From NCBI GenBank assembly GCA_910574915.1, contig CAJTCR010000001.1:1-64000 (forward strand): a DNA stretch of 64,000 bases. Direction: 5' to 3'. Each line of letters starts with the position of its first letter. The first letter of the stretch is position 1. Below, one piece after another: positions 1 through 8,969 of the stretch. The DNA comes from Eubacteriaceae bacterium. Lineage in GTDB: Bacteria > Bacillota > Clostridia > Lachnospirales > Lachnospiraceae. Position numbers and translations under genes: made by a program. The notes under the pieces were generated by a model that searched no databases, had not been told where the DNA came from, and saw nothing but the letters and a program-made list of their open reading frames with translations.

Positions 1-61
1 AAAAATATAAAATTTTTATAAACTCAAAAAAGCGAAAAAATACAACAACTCTATGCATTTA

Positions 62-108
62 AAAAAAGCTCCAAACTCCAGTATTTATAAGGAGTCCAGA
101 GCTTTTTT
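62..108. terminator. Rho-independent terminator, usable from both sides
   Basis: Two 18-base arms (62-79 and 91-108) pair with a few mismatches around an 11-base loop. The left arm starts with an A run and the right arm ends in TTTTTTT, so the hairpin can end transcripts from either side. It probably terminates a gene left of the window. Confidence 0.7.
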
Positions 109-216
109 TACTCAATCATCTGCAAAACTCAGGATTATAACTGATTCTATATCGTTCGACAAGGCATTTTTACAAATTCTTTCGAATTCTTTCTTTTCTT
201 TTGTATTTTTTATGAT

Positions 217-245
217 TTGACAAATAAAATACCCTCATGTAAAAT
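217..245 (+). promoter_or_regulatory. Sigma-A promoter of the DAHP synthase gene
   Basis: TTGACA at 217-222, a 17-base spacer and TAAAAT at 240-245. The predicted start point near 252 leaves a leader of about 28 bases containing an AGAGGAG ribosome binding site in front of the ATG at 280. No leader-peptide attenuator or T-box fits in so short a leader. Confidence 0.75.
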
Positions 246-279
246 GGATGGAGCGAAATTCTGAAAGAGGAGTGAAGGT

Positions 280-1311
280 ATGAGTTTTCATTTTGTAAGG
301 GAGCTGCCGACGCCGGCAGTTGTAAAAGAAATGCATCCGGTTCCTGCCGCGCTTGCCGAGATAAAAAGAGAAAGAGACCGAATGATATCCGATGTTTTAT
401 TAGGAAAAGACGACCGTTTCCTTGTAATCATAGGGCCGTGCTCCGCAGACCGGGAAGACGCTGTCTGCGATTATGTGACCCGCCTTGCGCACATCCAGGA
501 AAAAGTAAAAGACCGCCTGATCCTGATTCCTAGAATCTATACAAACAAGCCGCGCACGACCGGAGAAGGATACAAAGGCATCGTTTCGCAGCCAAACCCG
601 GAAGAAGCGCCAAATATGTTAAACGGCTTAATGGCAATGCGCAAAATGCATATCCGCGCAATGCAAGAAAGCGAGCTGACCGCTGCCGACGAAATGCTCT
701 ACTGCGAAAACTGGAGCTTTGTAGACGACCTGCTGTCCTATGTCGCCATCGGCGCGCGTTCGGTGGAAGACCAGCTTCACCGCCTGACAGCGAGCGGCTT
801 TGACGTCGCTGCCGGCATGAAAAACCCAACGAGCGGCGATTTTTCCGTAATGCTGAACTCTGTCTACGCCGCGCAGCATCCGCATCATTTTATTTACCGC
901 AATTACGAAGTCGATACAAACGGCAATCCTTTGACGCATGTGATTTTGCGCGGCGCCGTAAGCAAACACGGCAATACGGTGCAAAACTATCATTACGAAG
1001 ATATTATGCGCCTGTCAGAACGCTATGACAGTATGCAGCTAAAAAATCCTGCCGTAATTATCGACGCGAACCATTCCAATTCCAACAAGCAGTACAAGCA
1101 GCAGATCCGCATTGTAAAAGAAGTGATGCACAACCGCATCGTATCACCGGAGATCCATGCGCTTGTCAAAGGCGTGATGATCGAAAGCTATCTCGAAGAA
1201 GGCGCGCAGCAAATCGGCGACCACATTTATGGAAAATCCATTACCGACCCATGCCTTGGCTGGGAAGATTCTGAAAAGCTGATCGATACGATCGCAGAGA
1301 TGAACCATTAA
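280..1311 (+). CDS. aroF: 3-deoxy-7-phosphoheptulonate (DAHP) synthase, class I
   Basis: Catalyses the first step of the shikimate pathway: phosphoenolpyruvate plus erythrose 4-phosphate give DAHP. The 343-residue length and the motifs GPCSAD (about residues 52-57), KPRTTGEGYKG (about 91-101), KNPTSGDF and DANHSNSNK fit the class I alpha (AroF/G/H) type, with PEP- and metal-binding residues visible. The ATG at 280 follows AGAGGAG by about seven bases. The gene is alone on the plus strand, with its own promoter, and converges on the xerD-like gene with a shared terminator between them. Which feedback type (Phe, Tyr or Trp) it has cannot be read from the sequence; the symbol aroF is only a family label. 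Confidence 0.93.
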   Translation: MSFHFVRELPTPAVVKEMHPVPAALAEIKRERDRMISDVLLGKDDRFLVIIGPCSADREDAVCDYVTRLAHIQEKVKDRLILIPRIYTNKPRTTGEGYKGIVSQPNPEEAPNMLNGLMAMRKMHIRAMQESELTAADEMLYCENWSFVDDLLSYVAIGARSVEDQLHRLTASGFDVAAGMKNPTSGDFSVMLNSVYAAQHPHHFIYRNYEVDTNGNPLTHVILRGAVSKHGNTVQNYHYEDIMRLSERYDSMQLKNPAVIIDANHSNSNKQYKQQIRIVKEVMHNRIVSPEIHALVKGVMIESYLEEGAQQIGDHIYGKSITDPCLGWEDSEKLIDTIAEMNH

Positions 1312-1330
1312 CGAAGATCTTAAAAATGCT

Positions 1331-1370
1331 TACGCAGCAAAATGCACAGACAAATGCATCCTGCTGCGTA
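1331..1370. terminator. Bidirectional terminator between convergent genes
   Basis: Perfect 9-base stem TACGCAGCA (1331-1339) with TGCTGCGTA (1362-1370), followed by TTTTATT on the plus strand and by a T-rich CATTTTTA on the minus strand. It lies between the DAHP synthase gene and the stop codon of the xerD-like gene. Confidence 0.75.
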
Positions 1371-1372
1371 TT

Positions 1373-2302
1373 TTATTCTGTCCCGTCTGCCGTATGTTCC
1401 ATCGGATGCGCTTTTTTATACGCCTCCCGCACGGACACCTGATGCATGTCTGCATAAATCTGCGCCGCCGAAAGGTCTGCAAATCCCATCATCCTTGAAA
1501 CCGCGCCAAGGTCTGCCCCGTTATTGACAAGATGCGCCGCAAAGGAATGCCGCAGCGTATGCGGCGTGATTTCCTGCTGAATACCTGCCGCTTTTGCATA
1601 CTGCTTAATCAGCTTCCAAAATCCCTGCCGGCTCATTTTCTGCCCAGACAGATTGGTAAAAAGCATCGTGCAGGACGGATCTTTGACAAGCTGCGGTCTT
1701 GCCTGTTCCAGATACATTTGCAGCGACTGTTTTGCTTCTTTTCCAAAAGGAATCACGCGTTCCCTCGCACCGTATCTGCAAAGCAGGTATTCCATCGTAA
1801 GATTGACATCGTCTGTCTGAAGCTGAACCAGTTCGCTGACCCGGATGCCCGTCGCGTACAAAAGCTGTAACATCGCGCGGTCACGTACCGCTTTTGGCGC
1901 GTCTCCCTGCGGCTGGCGCAGCAGGCGTACCGTCTCCTGCGGCGACATAATATAAGGCACTCCCTTTTCTACTTTGGGCGCTTTCAGCCCTTGCGCCGGA
2001 TTCGATGCCGCCTGCCCGGTCTGATTTAAGTACCTGAAAAAAGCTTTGATCGAAGCGGCTGCCCTTGCTATGGTCGCCGGACGCTTATTTTCTCTTTCCA
2101 TATGGTGCAGGTAAGACTGTAGCTGCGCCTGTGTGGCACCGCCGCATTCCACACCGTAAACAGACCGCAGATAATCCGCCATCTGGCACAAATCCCGTTC
2201 ATAAGAGACGATCGTATTTTCCGCCGTTTTTTGTTCCCGTAAAACTGTCGTATATTGTGCTATTTTAGCCTGTGTTGTTTCCATTTGCATCACGCTTTGC
2301 AT
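1373..2302 (-). CDS. xerD: XerD-like tyrosine recombinase with altered catalytic residues
   Basis: Tyrosine recombinase of 309 residues: an N-terminal SAM-like core-binding domain (about 15-105) and a C-terminal catalytic domain (about 118-295). XerD resolves chromosome dimers at dif with XerC. Seen here: Arg154 in GIRVSEL, His248 and Arg251 in HTLRHSF, and nucleophile Tyr283 in QIY. Two usual positions differ: the residue aligned with the catalytic Lys of the beta-hairpin is Tyr177 (RYGARER instead of KGNKER), and the second His/Trp is Phe274 (MMGFAD instead of LLGHSD). It sits in the nudix - spoIIM - xerD order, so it occupies the xerD position of Firmicutes. Whether it is the active dif recombinase or a divergent relative is open. 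The ATG at 2302 overlaps a GAGAGGAA site closely; ATGs at 2290 or 2284 are alternatives. Confidence 0.82.
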   Translation of the reverse strand: MQSVMQMETTQAKIAQYTTVLREQKTAENTIVSYERDLCQMADYLRSVYGVECGGATQAQLQSYLHHMERENKRPATIARAAASIKAFFRYLNQTGQAASNPAQGLKAPKVEKGVPYIMSPQETVRLLRQPQGDAPKAVRDRAMLQLLYATGIRVSELVQLQTDDVNLTMEYLLCRYGARERVIPFGKEAKQSLQMYLEQARPQLVKDPSCTMLFTNLSGQKMSRQGFWKLIKQYAKAAGIQQEITPHTLRHSFAAHLVNNGADLGAVSRMMGFADLSAAQIYADMHQVSVREAYKKAHPMEHTADGTE

Positions 2303-2308
2303 TTCCTC

Positions 2309-2935
2309 TCACATTCTGCGTATATAGTTCGTTAATAAAAGCGGATTTACATAAGCCTCCATCCATACTCCGGCAACCATGCAAAGAAATGCGGACAGCA
2401 GCAAAAACAAGTTTGGATGGTACCGCAGCTTCTGGATACCCGTTGGCATCGCAACCTCTGTCTTTGTCCCGAACAAGATCCTGCCAATCCCAAAATATGC
2501 AGCCGCATAAAGCAGGATCTGCGGAAAAATGGACAGCAGGACAAGCAGCATTCCCTGGAATTTCATGCATACAAGCGCATTGACAAACAGGTAGCCAAGC
2601 GAAAAAGCATACCAGCCAATGACGCCGGGCAGTACCAAAACACCAAACCTCGTATACGAAAACAGCGCCGTCATGCCAAAGATTTTCATGCGCTTCTTTA
2701 GCAAAAACAGAAAATAAGCGCTGCAATCCAATTCCGCATATGCAAGCTGGCCTACATAATATTGGTTTAACATCCCATACTGGAGCAGCTTCTCCTGCCC
2801 GACCCAATTTGCAGTCAGGATGCCTGCGAAAAAGCAAAGCAAAAAACACCCTGCCAAAAACCCTTTCCACGGAAGCCGCGGCAGCCGCATCAAACCAAGC
2901 CGCGGCATTTTCATCGTCCTATGCTTTGTTCTCAC
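2309..2935 (-). CDS. spoIIM: Stage II sporulation protein M (SpoIIM)
   Basis: Membrane component of the SpoIID-SpoIIM-SpoIIP complex that remodels septal peptidoglycan during forespore engulfment. The 208-residue protein has an N-terminal basic segment, a first membrane span (about 24-44, ending TANW), a central group of hydrophobic segments, and a last span followed by the typical end MEAYVNPLLL. Length and topology match the family. It lies between the nudix hydrolase and the xerD-like gene, the neighbourhood seen around spoIIM in Bacillus and many Clostridia; the fur gene usual there in Bacillus is absent. Presence implies a spore former. An overlapping open frame at 2265-2870 is a shadow. 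Confidence 0.85.
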   Translation of the reverse strand: MRTKHRTMKMPRLGLMRLPRLPWKGFLAGCFLLCFFAGILTANWVGQEKLLQYGMLNQYYVGQLAYAELDCSAYFLFLLKKRMKIFGMTALFSYTRFGVLVLPGVIGWYAFSLGYLFVNALVCMKFQGMLLVLLSIFPQILLYAAAYFGIGRILFGTKTEVAMPTGIQKLRYHPNLFLLLSAFLCMVAGVWMEAYVNPLLLTNYIRRM

Positions 2936-2990
2936 TACATGTCTCTTTTTCTTTTCCCCATTAATCTATCGTATGCGCTTTTTTTCCTGC

Positions 2991-3530
2991 TTATGCCAGT
3001 TTATTTTTGTATGCCATCAGTGCCGCAACCGTTTTTCCGTCCTGGATCTTGCCTGCATAGATCCGCTCGCACAGTTCATCCAGCTCCATCGGTTCTAGCT
3101 CGATAAATTCATACGGATCCAGATGCTGTTTGCCCGGCTTTAAATCCCTTGCTACATAAATATCGATAAATTCATTATCGTATGCGACGGTCGGCTTTAA
3201 AGAGATCAGAAATTCCAGGTTGTCGCTGCGGTATCCGGTCTCTTCTTCTAACTCCCTTGCCGCACATACTTTGGTATCCTCCTGCGCGTTGTCCCGCGCG
3301 CCAGCCGGAATTTCCACCGTCATGCGCTCCAATGCGTTGCGGTACTGGTGCACCATTAAAATCCTGCCGTCGTCCATAACAGGCACGACCGCAGCCGCAC
3401 CCTTGCGGTGTGAAATAAAGTCCCATTTTACGACCTTGCCGTCCGGCATCTGCATATAATCCGTATAAAAATCCAGGATCACTCCCCGATGCTCCAGCTT
3501 TCTGTCGATACGCACAATTTTGTTTTCCAT
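2991..3530 (-). CDS. nudF: Nudix hydrolase, ADP-ribose pyrophosphatase type
   Basis: Likely hydrolyses ADP-ribose to AMP and ribose 5-phosphate. The 179-residue protein carries a Nudix box at about residues 77-100 ending RELEEETGY, preceded by VEIPAG; the spacing from Gly77 to Glu84 is one residue longer than the usual Gx5E. The flanking region (HQYRNALE, then IYVARDL and ELDEL) matches the NudF branch. The ATG at 3530 is followed by MENKIVRIDRK. It is followed by spoIIM and the xerD-like gene on the same strand, as in other Firmicutes, so the three are probably co-transcribed. Confidence 0.88.
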   Translation of the reverse strand: MENKIVRIDRKLEHRGVILDFYTDYMQMPDGKVVKWDFISHRKGAAAVVPVMDDGRILMVHQYRNALERMTVEIPAGARDNAQEDTKVCAARELEEETGYRSDNLEFLISLKPTVAYDNEFIDIYVARDLKPGKQHLDPYEFIELEPMELDELCERIYAGKIQDGKTVAALMAYKNKLA

Positions 3531-3570
3531 AAATCGATTTCTTCCTTTCTTTGCGATTTCTTTCTATAGT

Positions 3571-3613
3571 AAAAAAAGCGCCAAAACCATTTATGTCTAA
3601 CGGTCTTGGCGCC
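3571..3613 (-). terminator. Rho-independent terminator of rny
   Basis: Read on the minus strand: GGCGCCAAGACC, a 13-base loop, GGTTTTGGCGCT and TTTTTT. Twelve-base arms with one or two mismatches. It lies 24 bases beyond the rny stop codon and before the nudix gene. Confidence 0.85.
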
Positions 3614-3636
3614 TTCATGTCTGTTCGTCAACATGA

Positions 3637-5190
3637 TTATTTCGCGTAATCTATTACTCTTGATTCGCGAATTACATTCACCTTAATCTGTCCCGGATAT
3701 TGTAACTGCGACTCAATCTGCTTGGATACATCTCTTGCGAGAATTACCATATCTGCATCGCTTACCTGCTCCGGCACAACCATAATACGAATCTCTCTGC
3801 CTGCCTGAATAGCAAAAGATTTGTCCACACCCTTAAAGCTGTTTGTAATATCCTCTAACTGCTGGAGACGGTTGGAATACGTCTCTAATGTCTCTCTCCT
3901 TGCCCCTGGCCTTGCCGCACTGATCGTATCGGCAGCCTGTACCAGACACGCAACCAGAGACTGTGGTTCCACATCACCGTGATGTGCTTCTACTGCATTA
4001 ATAATAACGGCTGATTCTTTATATTTCTTGCAAATGTCTACACCGATCTGAATATGTGAGCCGTCCATCTCATGGTCGACGGATTTTCCAATATCATGTA
4101 ATAACCCTGCGCGCTTTGCAATTCTTGCATCTACGCCGATCTCAGACGCAAGCAGTCCTGCAAGCTGCGCCACCTCGATCGAGTGCTTTAATGCATTCTG
4201 TCCGTAACTCGTTCGGAACTTCATTCTGCCAAGCAGGCGCACCAGTTCTGGATGCAGCCCATGAATGCCAGCCTCAAGCGTGGCTGTCTCGCCTTCTTCC
4301 CGAATCATGTTCTCTACTTCTTTTTGTGCCTTCTCCACCATTTCTTCGATTCTAGCCGGATGGATACGGCCGTCCACAATCAATTTTTCCAGTGCAATAC
4401 GCGCAACTTCTCTTCGGATCGGATCAAATCCTGAAAGGATCACAGCTTCCGGCGTATCGTCAATAATCAGATCAATGCCAGTCAGCGTCTCAAGCGTACG
4501 GATATTTCTACCTTCACGGCCGATAATGCGTCCTTTCATCTCGTCATTCGGAAGCTGGACAACGGAAATCGAAGTCTCAGCAACATGGTCTGCCGCACAT
4601 TTTTGAATGGCGGTAACGACATAATCCCTTGCTTTCTTTCCTGCTTCTTCCTTTGCCCTTGTTTCCATTTCTTTAATCATTTTTGCAGTGTCAAGCTTTA
4701 CATCATCTTCTACGGTTTTTAAAAGATATTCTTTTGCCTGTTCGGAGGTAAGTCCAGAGATTCTTTCCAGTTCCTGTAATCGTTCCTCATTCAGCTTTGC
4801 GACTTCTTCCTTCTGCCTGTTGATCTCTTCTTCTTTTGCCGCAAATCCGGCTTCACGCTTTTCAATCGCATCCAACTTTTTATCCAGATTTGATTCTTTC
4901 TGCTCAATACGACGCTCATTGCGCTGAATCTCTGCCCGACGCTCTTTAATCTCGCGGTCTAATTCATTCTTCGTTCGGATCGATTCTTCCTTTACTTCCA
5001 ACAAAGATTCACGCTTTTTCGTCTCAGCCGTTTTTACTGCTTCATCAATAATTGCCCTTGCTTTCTCATCCGCTGAACCGATCTTCGCCTCGACGACTTT
5101 TTTCTGGTATGCAGAAGTGACAAAGAAAGTAACCGGCACCGAAATCACAATTGTAAATAATACAGCAATGATGATTGGTATTGGTGACAC
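3637..5190 (-). CDS. rny: Ribonuclease Y
   Basis: Membrane-anchored endoribonuclease that starts mRNA decay in Firmicutes. The 517-residue protein has one N-terminal membrane span (about 3-25), a long charged coiled coil (about 30-200), a KH RNA-binding domain ([10 protein letters not shown] near 217) and an HD domain with HSIEVAQL and [12 protein letters not shown] near 368. Length is normal for the family. The start is a GTG at 5190 after AAGGAGGTG. It is a single-gene unit: its own promoter upstream and a strong terminator downstream. Confidence 0.96.
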   Translation of the reverse strand: MSPIPIIIAVLFTIVISVPVTFFVTSAYQKKVVEAKIGSADEKARAIIDEAVKTAETKKRESLLEVKEESIRTKNELDREIKERRAEIQRNERRIEQKESNLDKKLDAIEKREAGFAAKEEEINRQKEEVAKLNEERLQELERISGLTSEQAKEYLLKTVEDDVKLDTAKMIKEMETRAKEEAGKKARDYVVTAIQKCAADHVAETSISVVQLPNDEMKGRIIGREGRNIRTLETLTGIDLIIDDTPEAVILSGFDPIRREVARIALEKLIVDGRIHPARIEEMVEKAQKEVENMIREEGETATLEAGIHGLHPELVRLLGRMKFRTSYGQNALKHSIEVAQLAGLLASEIGVDARIAKRAGLLHDIGKSVDHEMDGSHIQIGVDICKKYKESAVIINAVEAHHGDVEPQSLVACLVQAADTISAARPGARRETLETYSNRLQQLEDITNSFKGVDKSFAIQAGREIRIMVVPEQVSDADMVILARDVSKQIESQLQYPGQIKVNVIRESRVIDYAK

Positions 5191-5286
5191 AGGAGCACCT
5201 CCTTATTAAATTTTCATTGTACATATAACATCACTCAATTTACAGCCACGCGGATTTTGCCAGATATCACCAGCTTTCGGCCGCAG

Positions 5287-5315
5287 ATTATCGTTCAAGT
5301 CATAAATAACAACAA
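5287..5315 (-). promoter_or_regulatory. Probable rny promoter
   Basis: On the minus strand TTGTTG (5310-5315), a 17-base spacer and GATAAT (5287-5292). This gives a leader of about 90 bases before the GTG start at 5190. Sequence match only. Confidence 0.45.
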
Positions 5316-5390
5316 TTAGATTTTATACTTTCCGCCACGTTATGTCAAGTAGATTCCGAATTTCCAGAACACTCCTTGTCATCAAAAACG

Positions 5391-6017
5391 CTAATCATCT
5401 ACATCAGTGAAGCTTGTGTCCTTTAATACACGCATAATTTCATTCCCGCGGAACCCTCTGCGCAGCAAAAACTGATACATCTTTGCCGTCTCTTTGGGTG
5501 CCGCCGCAGCGGGATCAAACTTTTTTTTCTCAAGCAGCCTTTTTATCAGCACTTGCGGCGGCGTTTCATTTTCTGCCTCCAATGCACGCTCTGCCGTCTC
5601 CGGTGCAATTCCTTTTGCCAAAAGATCCATTTTGATACGTGCCGCACTCTTTTTTTCCTGGTTCAGCCGCACAAAATTACAGGCATAGCGTTCATCATCT
5701 ATGTAATGATACGATTTTACATAAGCAACTGCCTGATCCACAAGCTCCTGCGGATACCTGCTTTCTTCCAGTTTTTTGCGAAGCTGTTCTTCGGTACGGT
5801 CCATCTTCTCAAGCAGATGCATTGCCCGCTTGACCGCACGCTTTCCGACGATCTCATAGTATATCTTATCATACAGCTCCTTGCTGACCTCCATCTGCTC
5901 TTTTAAATCCAGCCCGCGCAGCTCTCCCCGGTAGAGCACCAGATCCTGTGCACTGTCAAAAGAGACCTGCACTTTACCTTTGCTGTGTTCCAAAGGGAGG
6001 ATTTGTGTAATCATCAT
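5391..6017 (-). CDS. recX: Regulatory protein RecX
   Basis: RecX binds RecA filaments and modulates recombinase activity. The 208-residue all-helical protein shows RecX repeats: [20 protein letters not shown], then [20 protein letters not shown] and [19 protein letters not shown]. The ATG at 6017 overlaps the recA stop by four bases (ATGA), so it is translationally coupled and shares the LexA-controlled recA promoter. No terminator hairpin was obvious just after it. Confidence 0.92.
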   Translation of the reverse strand: MMITQILPLEHSKGKVQVSFDSAQDLVLYRGELRGLDLKEQMEVSKELYDKIYYEIVGKRAVKRAMHLLEKMDRTEEQLRKKLEESRYPQELVDQAVAYVKSYHYIDDERYACNFVRLNQEKKSAARIKMDLLAKGIAPETAERALEAENETPPQVLIKRLLEKKKFDPAAAAPKETAKMYQFLLRRGFRGNEIMRVLKDTSFTDVDD

Positions 6018-7231
6018 TTTTTCTGCTCCTGTGCCGCCTGCCCTGCTGTTTTTGTCTCAGCTTCTGATTTTCCTGCCGCCTTTGCCGTATCAGCCGCGCT
6101 GCTTCCAGCCGTATCTGATCCTGTTTGACCGGTTTGCCCAGCGAACGCCCGGTTCGCCTTTGCCGCTGCCTCGGCAGCCGCTTTTTCCGCTTCTTCCTTG
6201 CGCACCGCTTCGTAGTGCGCGCGCACTTTCTGGTCGATTTCTTCACAAAGCTCCGGCCGGTCTTTTAATAGCTGCTTTGCGTTCTCCCTGCCCTGCCCGA
6301 TCTTTTCCCCTTCGTAGGCGTACCATGCGCCGGACTTGCTTACAATGCCGATGTTCGCCGCGATATCCAAAATATCGCCTTCCCTGGAAATACCTTCGCC
6401 GAACATAATGTCAAATTCTGCTTCTTTAAACGGCGGGGCAATCTTATTTTTAACAACCTTGATTCTTGTCCGGTTGCCTACCATCACGCCGCCCTGCTTA
6501 AGCGTCTCGATCTTTCTGACGTCCATCCTGATCGACGAATAAAACTTAAGCGCCCTGCCGCCCGTAGTCGTCTCTGGATTGCCGAACATCACACCGATTT
6601 TTTCACGGAGCTGGTTAATAAAAATCACGACGCAGTCCGTCTTGCTGATAATGCCGATCAGCTTGCGAAGCCCCTGCGACATCAAACGCGCCTGCAAGCC
6701 GACATGGGAATCGCCCATATCCCCGTCAATCTCCGCCTTTGGCACAAGCGCCGCAACCGAGTCGACGATTACGATATCTACCGCGCCGGAACGCACCATC
6801 GTCTCCGTAATTTCCAAAGCCTGCTCGCCGTTGTCCGGCTGTGAAATATAAAGGTCTTCGATCTGCACGCCGATCTTGCGCGCATAAGCCGGGTCAAGCG
6901 CGTGTTCGGCATCGATAAACGCGGCGATCCCGCCAGACCTTTGCACCTCCGCAACGACATGCAGTGCCACCGTCGTCTTACCGCTTGATTCCGGCCCATA
7001 AATCTCTATAATCCTGCCCTTTGGCAAGCCGCCAAGCCCTAGAGCCAGATCCAGGCTGAGCGACCCGGTCGGCACGGTCGCCACATTCATATGATTTCCC
7101 GCATCTCCAAGCCGCATTACGGAACCTGTTCCATACTGCTTTTCAATCTGGAGGATGGCTGCGTCTAATGCTTTTCGCTTTTCTTCTTTGCTTTCTTTGA
7201 TTTCTCTGCTTTCCTTTGACTCCTTTGCCAT
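6014..7231 (-). CDS. recA: Recombinase RecA with a long low-complexity C-terminal tail
   Basis: ATP-dependent strand exchange and LexA co-protease activity. Visible: Walker [10 protein letters not shown] (79-87), IVDSVAAL (Walker B), the MAW motif and loop L2 (NPETTTGG), and the KKK-type monomer interface region at the N-terminus ([18 protein letters not shown]). It is 405 residues against roughly 350 for most RecA; the extra part is a tail after about residue 345 rich in Ala, Lys, Glu, Thr and Gly. The tail is probably disordered and regulatory. The N-terminus is unusually rich in Lys and Glu. First gene of recA-recX; a sigma-A promoter and LexA box stand upstream. Confidence 0.97.
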   Translation of the reverse strand: MAKESKESREIKESKEEKRKALDAAILQIEKQYGTGSVMRLGDAGNHMNVATVPTGSLSLDLALGLGGLPKGRIIEIYGPESSGKTTVALHVVAEVQRSGGIAAFIDAEHALDPAYARKIGVQIEDLYISQPDNGEQALEITETMVRSGAVDIVIVDSVAALVPKAEIDGDMGDSHVGLQARLMSQGLRKLIGIISKTDCVVIFINQLREKIGVMFGNPETTTGGRALKFYSSIRMDVRKIETLKQGGVMVGNRTRIKVVKNKIAPPFKEAEFDIMFGEGISREGDILDIAANIGIVSKSGAWYAYEGEKIGQGRENAKQLLKDRPELCEEIDQKVRAHYEAVRKEEAEKAAAEAAAKANRAFAGQTGQTGSDTAGSSAADTAKAAGKSEAETKTAGQAAQEQKK

Positions 7232-7256
7232 ATTGCGTCTCCTTATTCCAATCTCG

Positions 7257-7270
7257 TGAACAAATGTTCG
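7257..7270 (-). promoter_or_regulatory. LexA (SOS) box of recA-recX
   Basis: On the minus strand CGAACATTTGTTCA: a perfect GAAC-N4-GTTC palindrome that matches the Firmicutes LexA (DinR) box in all but two degenerate positions. It starts 12 bases after the -10 element, so bound LexA would cover the transcription start. Confidence 0.88.
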
Positions 7271-7282
7271 TTTTCTGTGTTT

Positions 7283-7311
7283 ATCATATTATAGATTTGT
7301 GGTTTTGTCAA
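7283..7311 (-). promoter_or_regulatory. recA promoter
   Basis: On the minus strand TTGACA (7306-7311), a 17-base spacer and TATGAT (7283-7288). Near-consensus sigma-A promoter directly upstream of the LexA box. Confidence 0.85.
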
Positions 7312-7589
7312 TGTTTGATTTGTAATTTATTTGCAGCGTATGTCTATTATGTTCGATTTCACACACAGACAAAACCTGTCACTAGTACAGCATTGTGTAT
7401 CATTAACAACAAATGGATTGTACCTGGCGAAATGCCGGACTCAAAAACTGCTTCTAAAACAAAAGACATGAAAATATTTAACACTGAAAGACGTTCCTTT
7501 TTTAGTTATCCTAAGATAAAAGCAGTTTAACACATTACCTGACGCATGTAAATTGGTAAATATGACGAATCTTACAGATTACCTAAGCA
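7312..7589. other. Intergenic stretch with no recognised gene
   Basis: No coding sequence supported. It holds an inverted repeat, AAACTGCTT at 7446-7454 and AAGCAGTTT at 7522-7530, and a small TTATC/GATAA hairpin near 7507-7520 followed on the minus strand by an A-rich stretch rather than T. A weak end signal for the radical SAM operon is possible but not convincing. Confidence 0.4.
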
Positions 7590-8816
7590 TTACAGCATTT
7601 CCAAATATGCTGTGATTATATATTTATCAATGAAGCAAGGCGGATCTCCATGATTCCTGGCATTCTGACATCCTCCTGAGCACTTTGGAAGGAATACACA
7701 TGACTGGCACATCTGCTCTCTTCCAGAAAGCCCACGTTCTTCTAAGCCCGGTTCAAATCCATCCTTTACATTGCCTAATGCCATATTAGAATGTCCAAGC
7801 ATTCGTTCACAGATAAAAATATTTCCTTCTGCATCTATGGAATATGCTCCTCTTTGATTATAATAACATGCTCCTGTTTTCGGCAGCTTATATAAATAGC
7901 TGTTTACAGGCAGTTTGTTTTTATCCGCTTTCAATATCTGTTTTATTATATCTATTTTTTCACGTTCTGATAAAGCATTTTTGCTGCCCGTTAAAAAGGC
8001 TGGATAATATGTAACATTTGCATTTTTGTAAAACCCCTGCTGCAAATCATACACCAGCTCCAAAATACTTTCTGCGTTCTCTCTGTCTATATTTAAACGT
8101 ATCTGTACAAAAATATCTGCTCTTGAAAGACTCTTTATGTTTTGCAATATCCGATCATATACAAACTCATCTTGTACAATATAATTTTTTCTTTTTATAT
8201 ATTCCTCAAAAGTTCCATCCAGTGTAATCTGTATGCTTTTTATATTCCAGCAGTCCCGCATTTTACAAATGACTTCCTCATTGATCTTACTGCCATTTGT
8301 AATCATAAATGATGTAAACGAAATCTTCTCTTTTTTTAAGCAATCCGCAAAATAATCCATCCATTGCTGGTTCAGCAGCGGTTCGCCGCCAAACCAGGTA
8401 AGATAGATTCCATTGCGCAAATCCATCTTTTTTAGAAATGCTATGATTTTTTCTGCACAGCCATCCTTCATTTTCGCACATCTTATACCTTCCTCATAAC
8501 AGTTAAAACACCTCGCGTTGCATTCCATTGTAGGTGTTACAGTAATATTCGGCTTTGGCTTTTGGTATTTTGTCCCCAGAAATGTGTAGGTATAATACAG
8601 ACGCAATTCATCTATTTCCTTACTAACAATCACACCCTGGCTGGCAAATTCACGGATAAGCTCTTTTTTTGCTGTGCCAAGATGACAATACTGCCGATAC
8701 TCCTGCTCGCTTAATCTGGACAGAGAATTATATAGCGTATTATAGATCAGGTATTCATTTTCCTTTTTGCAAACACAATTAAACCGGGATCTCTTGTACT
8801 CTGTCTGCATTCTCAT
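7590..8816 (-). CDS. Radical SAM/SPASM peptide-modifying enzyme
   Basis: A 408-residue radical SAM enzyme of the SPASM subfamily, whose known members modify peptides or proteins (sactionine, quinohemoprotein and sulfatase maturases). Seen: a PqqD-like N-terminal segment (LIYNTLYNSLSRL, about 23-35) typical of peptide-binding maturases; the SAM cluster motif CNARCFNC (Cys99, Cys103, Cys106); WFGGEPLLN (141-149); and a C-terminal Cys set (GACYYN, IFICERMLG, then CQSCVFLPKCSGGC and PPC) for auxiliary Fe-S clusters. The ATG at 8816 is chosen because GGAAAGG stands seven bases before it; an in-frame GTG at 8837 is less likely. It is the last gene of the ten-gene operon and overlaps the 54-aa peptide gene by 38 bases. 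Its substrate is unknown; the Cys-rich protein or the 54-aa peptide just upstream are the obvious candidates. Confidence 0.85.
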   Translation of the reverse strand: MRMQTEYKRSRFNCVCKKENEYLIYNTLYNSLSRLSEQEYRQYCHLGTAKKELIREFASQGVIVSKEIDELRLYYTYTFLGTKYQKPKPNITVTPTMECNARCFNCYEEGIRCAKMKDGCAEKIIAFLKKMDLRNGIYLTWFGGEPLLNQQWMDYFADCLKKEKISFTSFMITNGSKINEEVICKMRDCWNIKSIQITLDGTFEEYIKRKNYIVQDEFVYDRILQNIKSLSRADIFVQIRLNIDRENAESILELVYDLQQGFYKNANVTYYPAFLTGSKNALSEREKIDIIKQILKADKNKLPVNSYLYKLPKTGACYYNQRGAYSIDAEGNIFICERMLGHSNMALGNVKDGFEPGLEERGLSGREQMCQSCVFLPKCSGGCQNARNHGDPPCFIDKYIITAYLEML

Positions 8817-8943
8817 TTTTATCCTTTCCAACCGCACCTATCCAATTCCAGTATGTTTCTTCATCCATATCCTCTGAAACAACCCGCTTTATATTTGCCG
8901 CCATCGCGAGAATCTGCTCATTTGCGGATATTATCACCTGCAT
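8779..8943 (-). CDS. Small 54-residue peptide, possible precursor or leader peptide
   Basis: ATG at 8943, nine bases after a strong GAGGAGG site, runs to TAA at 8779-8781. The peptide begins MQVIISANEQILAMAANIKR, has an acidic middle (SEDMDEE), an aromatic cluster TYWNWIG (30-36) and ends ADRVQEIPV; it has no Cys. The excellent ribosome binding site and its place between the Cys-rich protein and the radical SAM gene argue that it is translated. Its 3' end overlaps the start of the radical SAM gene, suggesting coupling. It could be a RiPP precursor with the YWNW cluster as the modified site, or only a translational coupler. No family recognised. Confidence 0.55.
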   Translation of the reverse strand: MQVIISANEQILAMAANIKRVVSEDMDEETYWNWIGAVGKDKNENADRVQEIPV

Positions 8944-8969
8944 AATAATAAACCTCCTCTATATCTAAC

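Noticed and set aside
2265-2870. Open frame of 201 codons on the minus strand overlapping spoIIM
   Set aside because: It lies in another frame of the spoIIM sequence, lacks a ribosome binding site and has no recognisable family.
7216-7530. Plus-strand open frame over the recA promoter region
   Set aside because: It covers the LexA box and promoter, and the product has no recognisable features.
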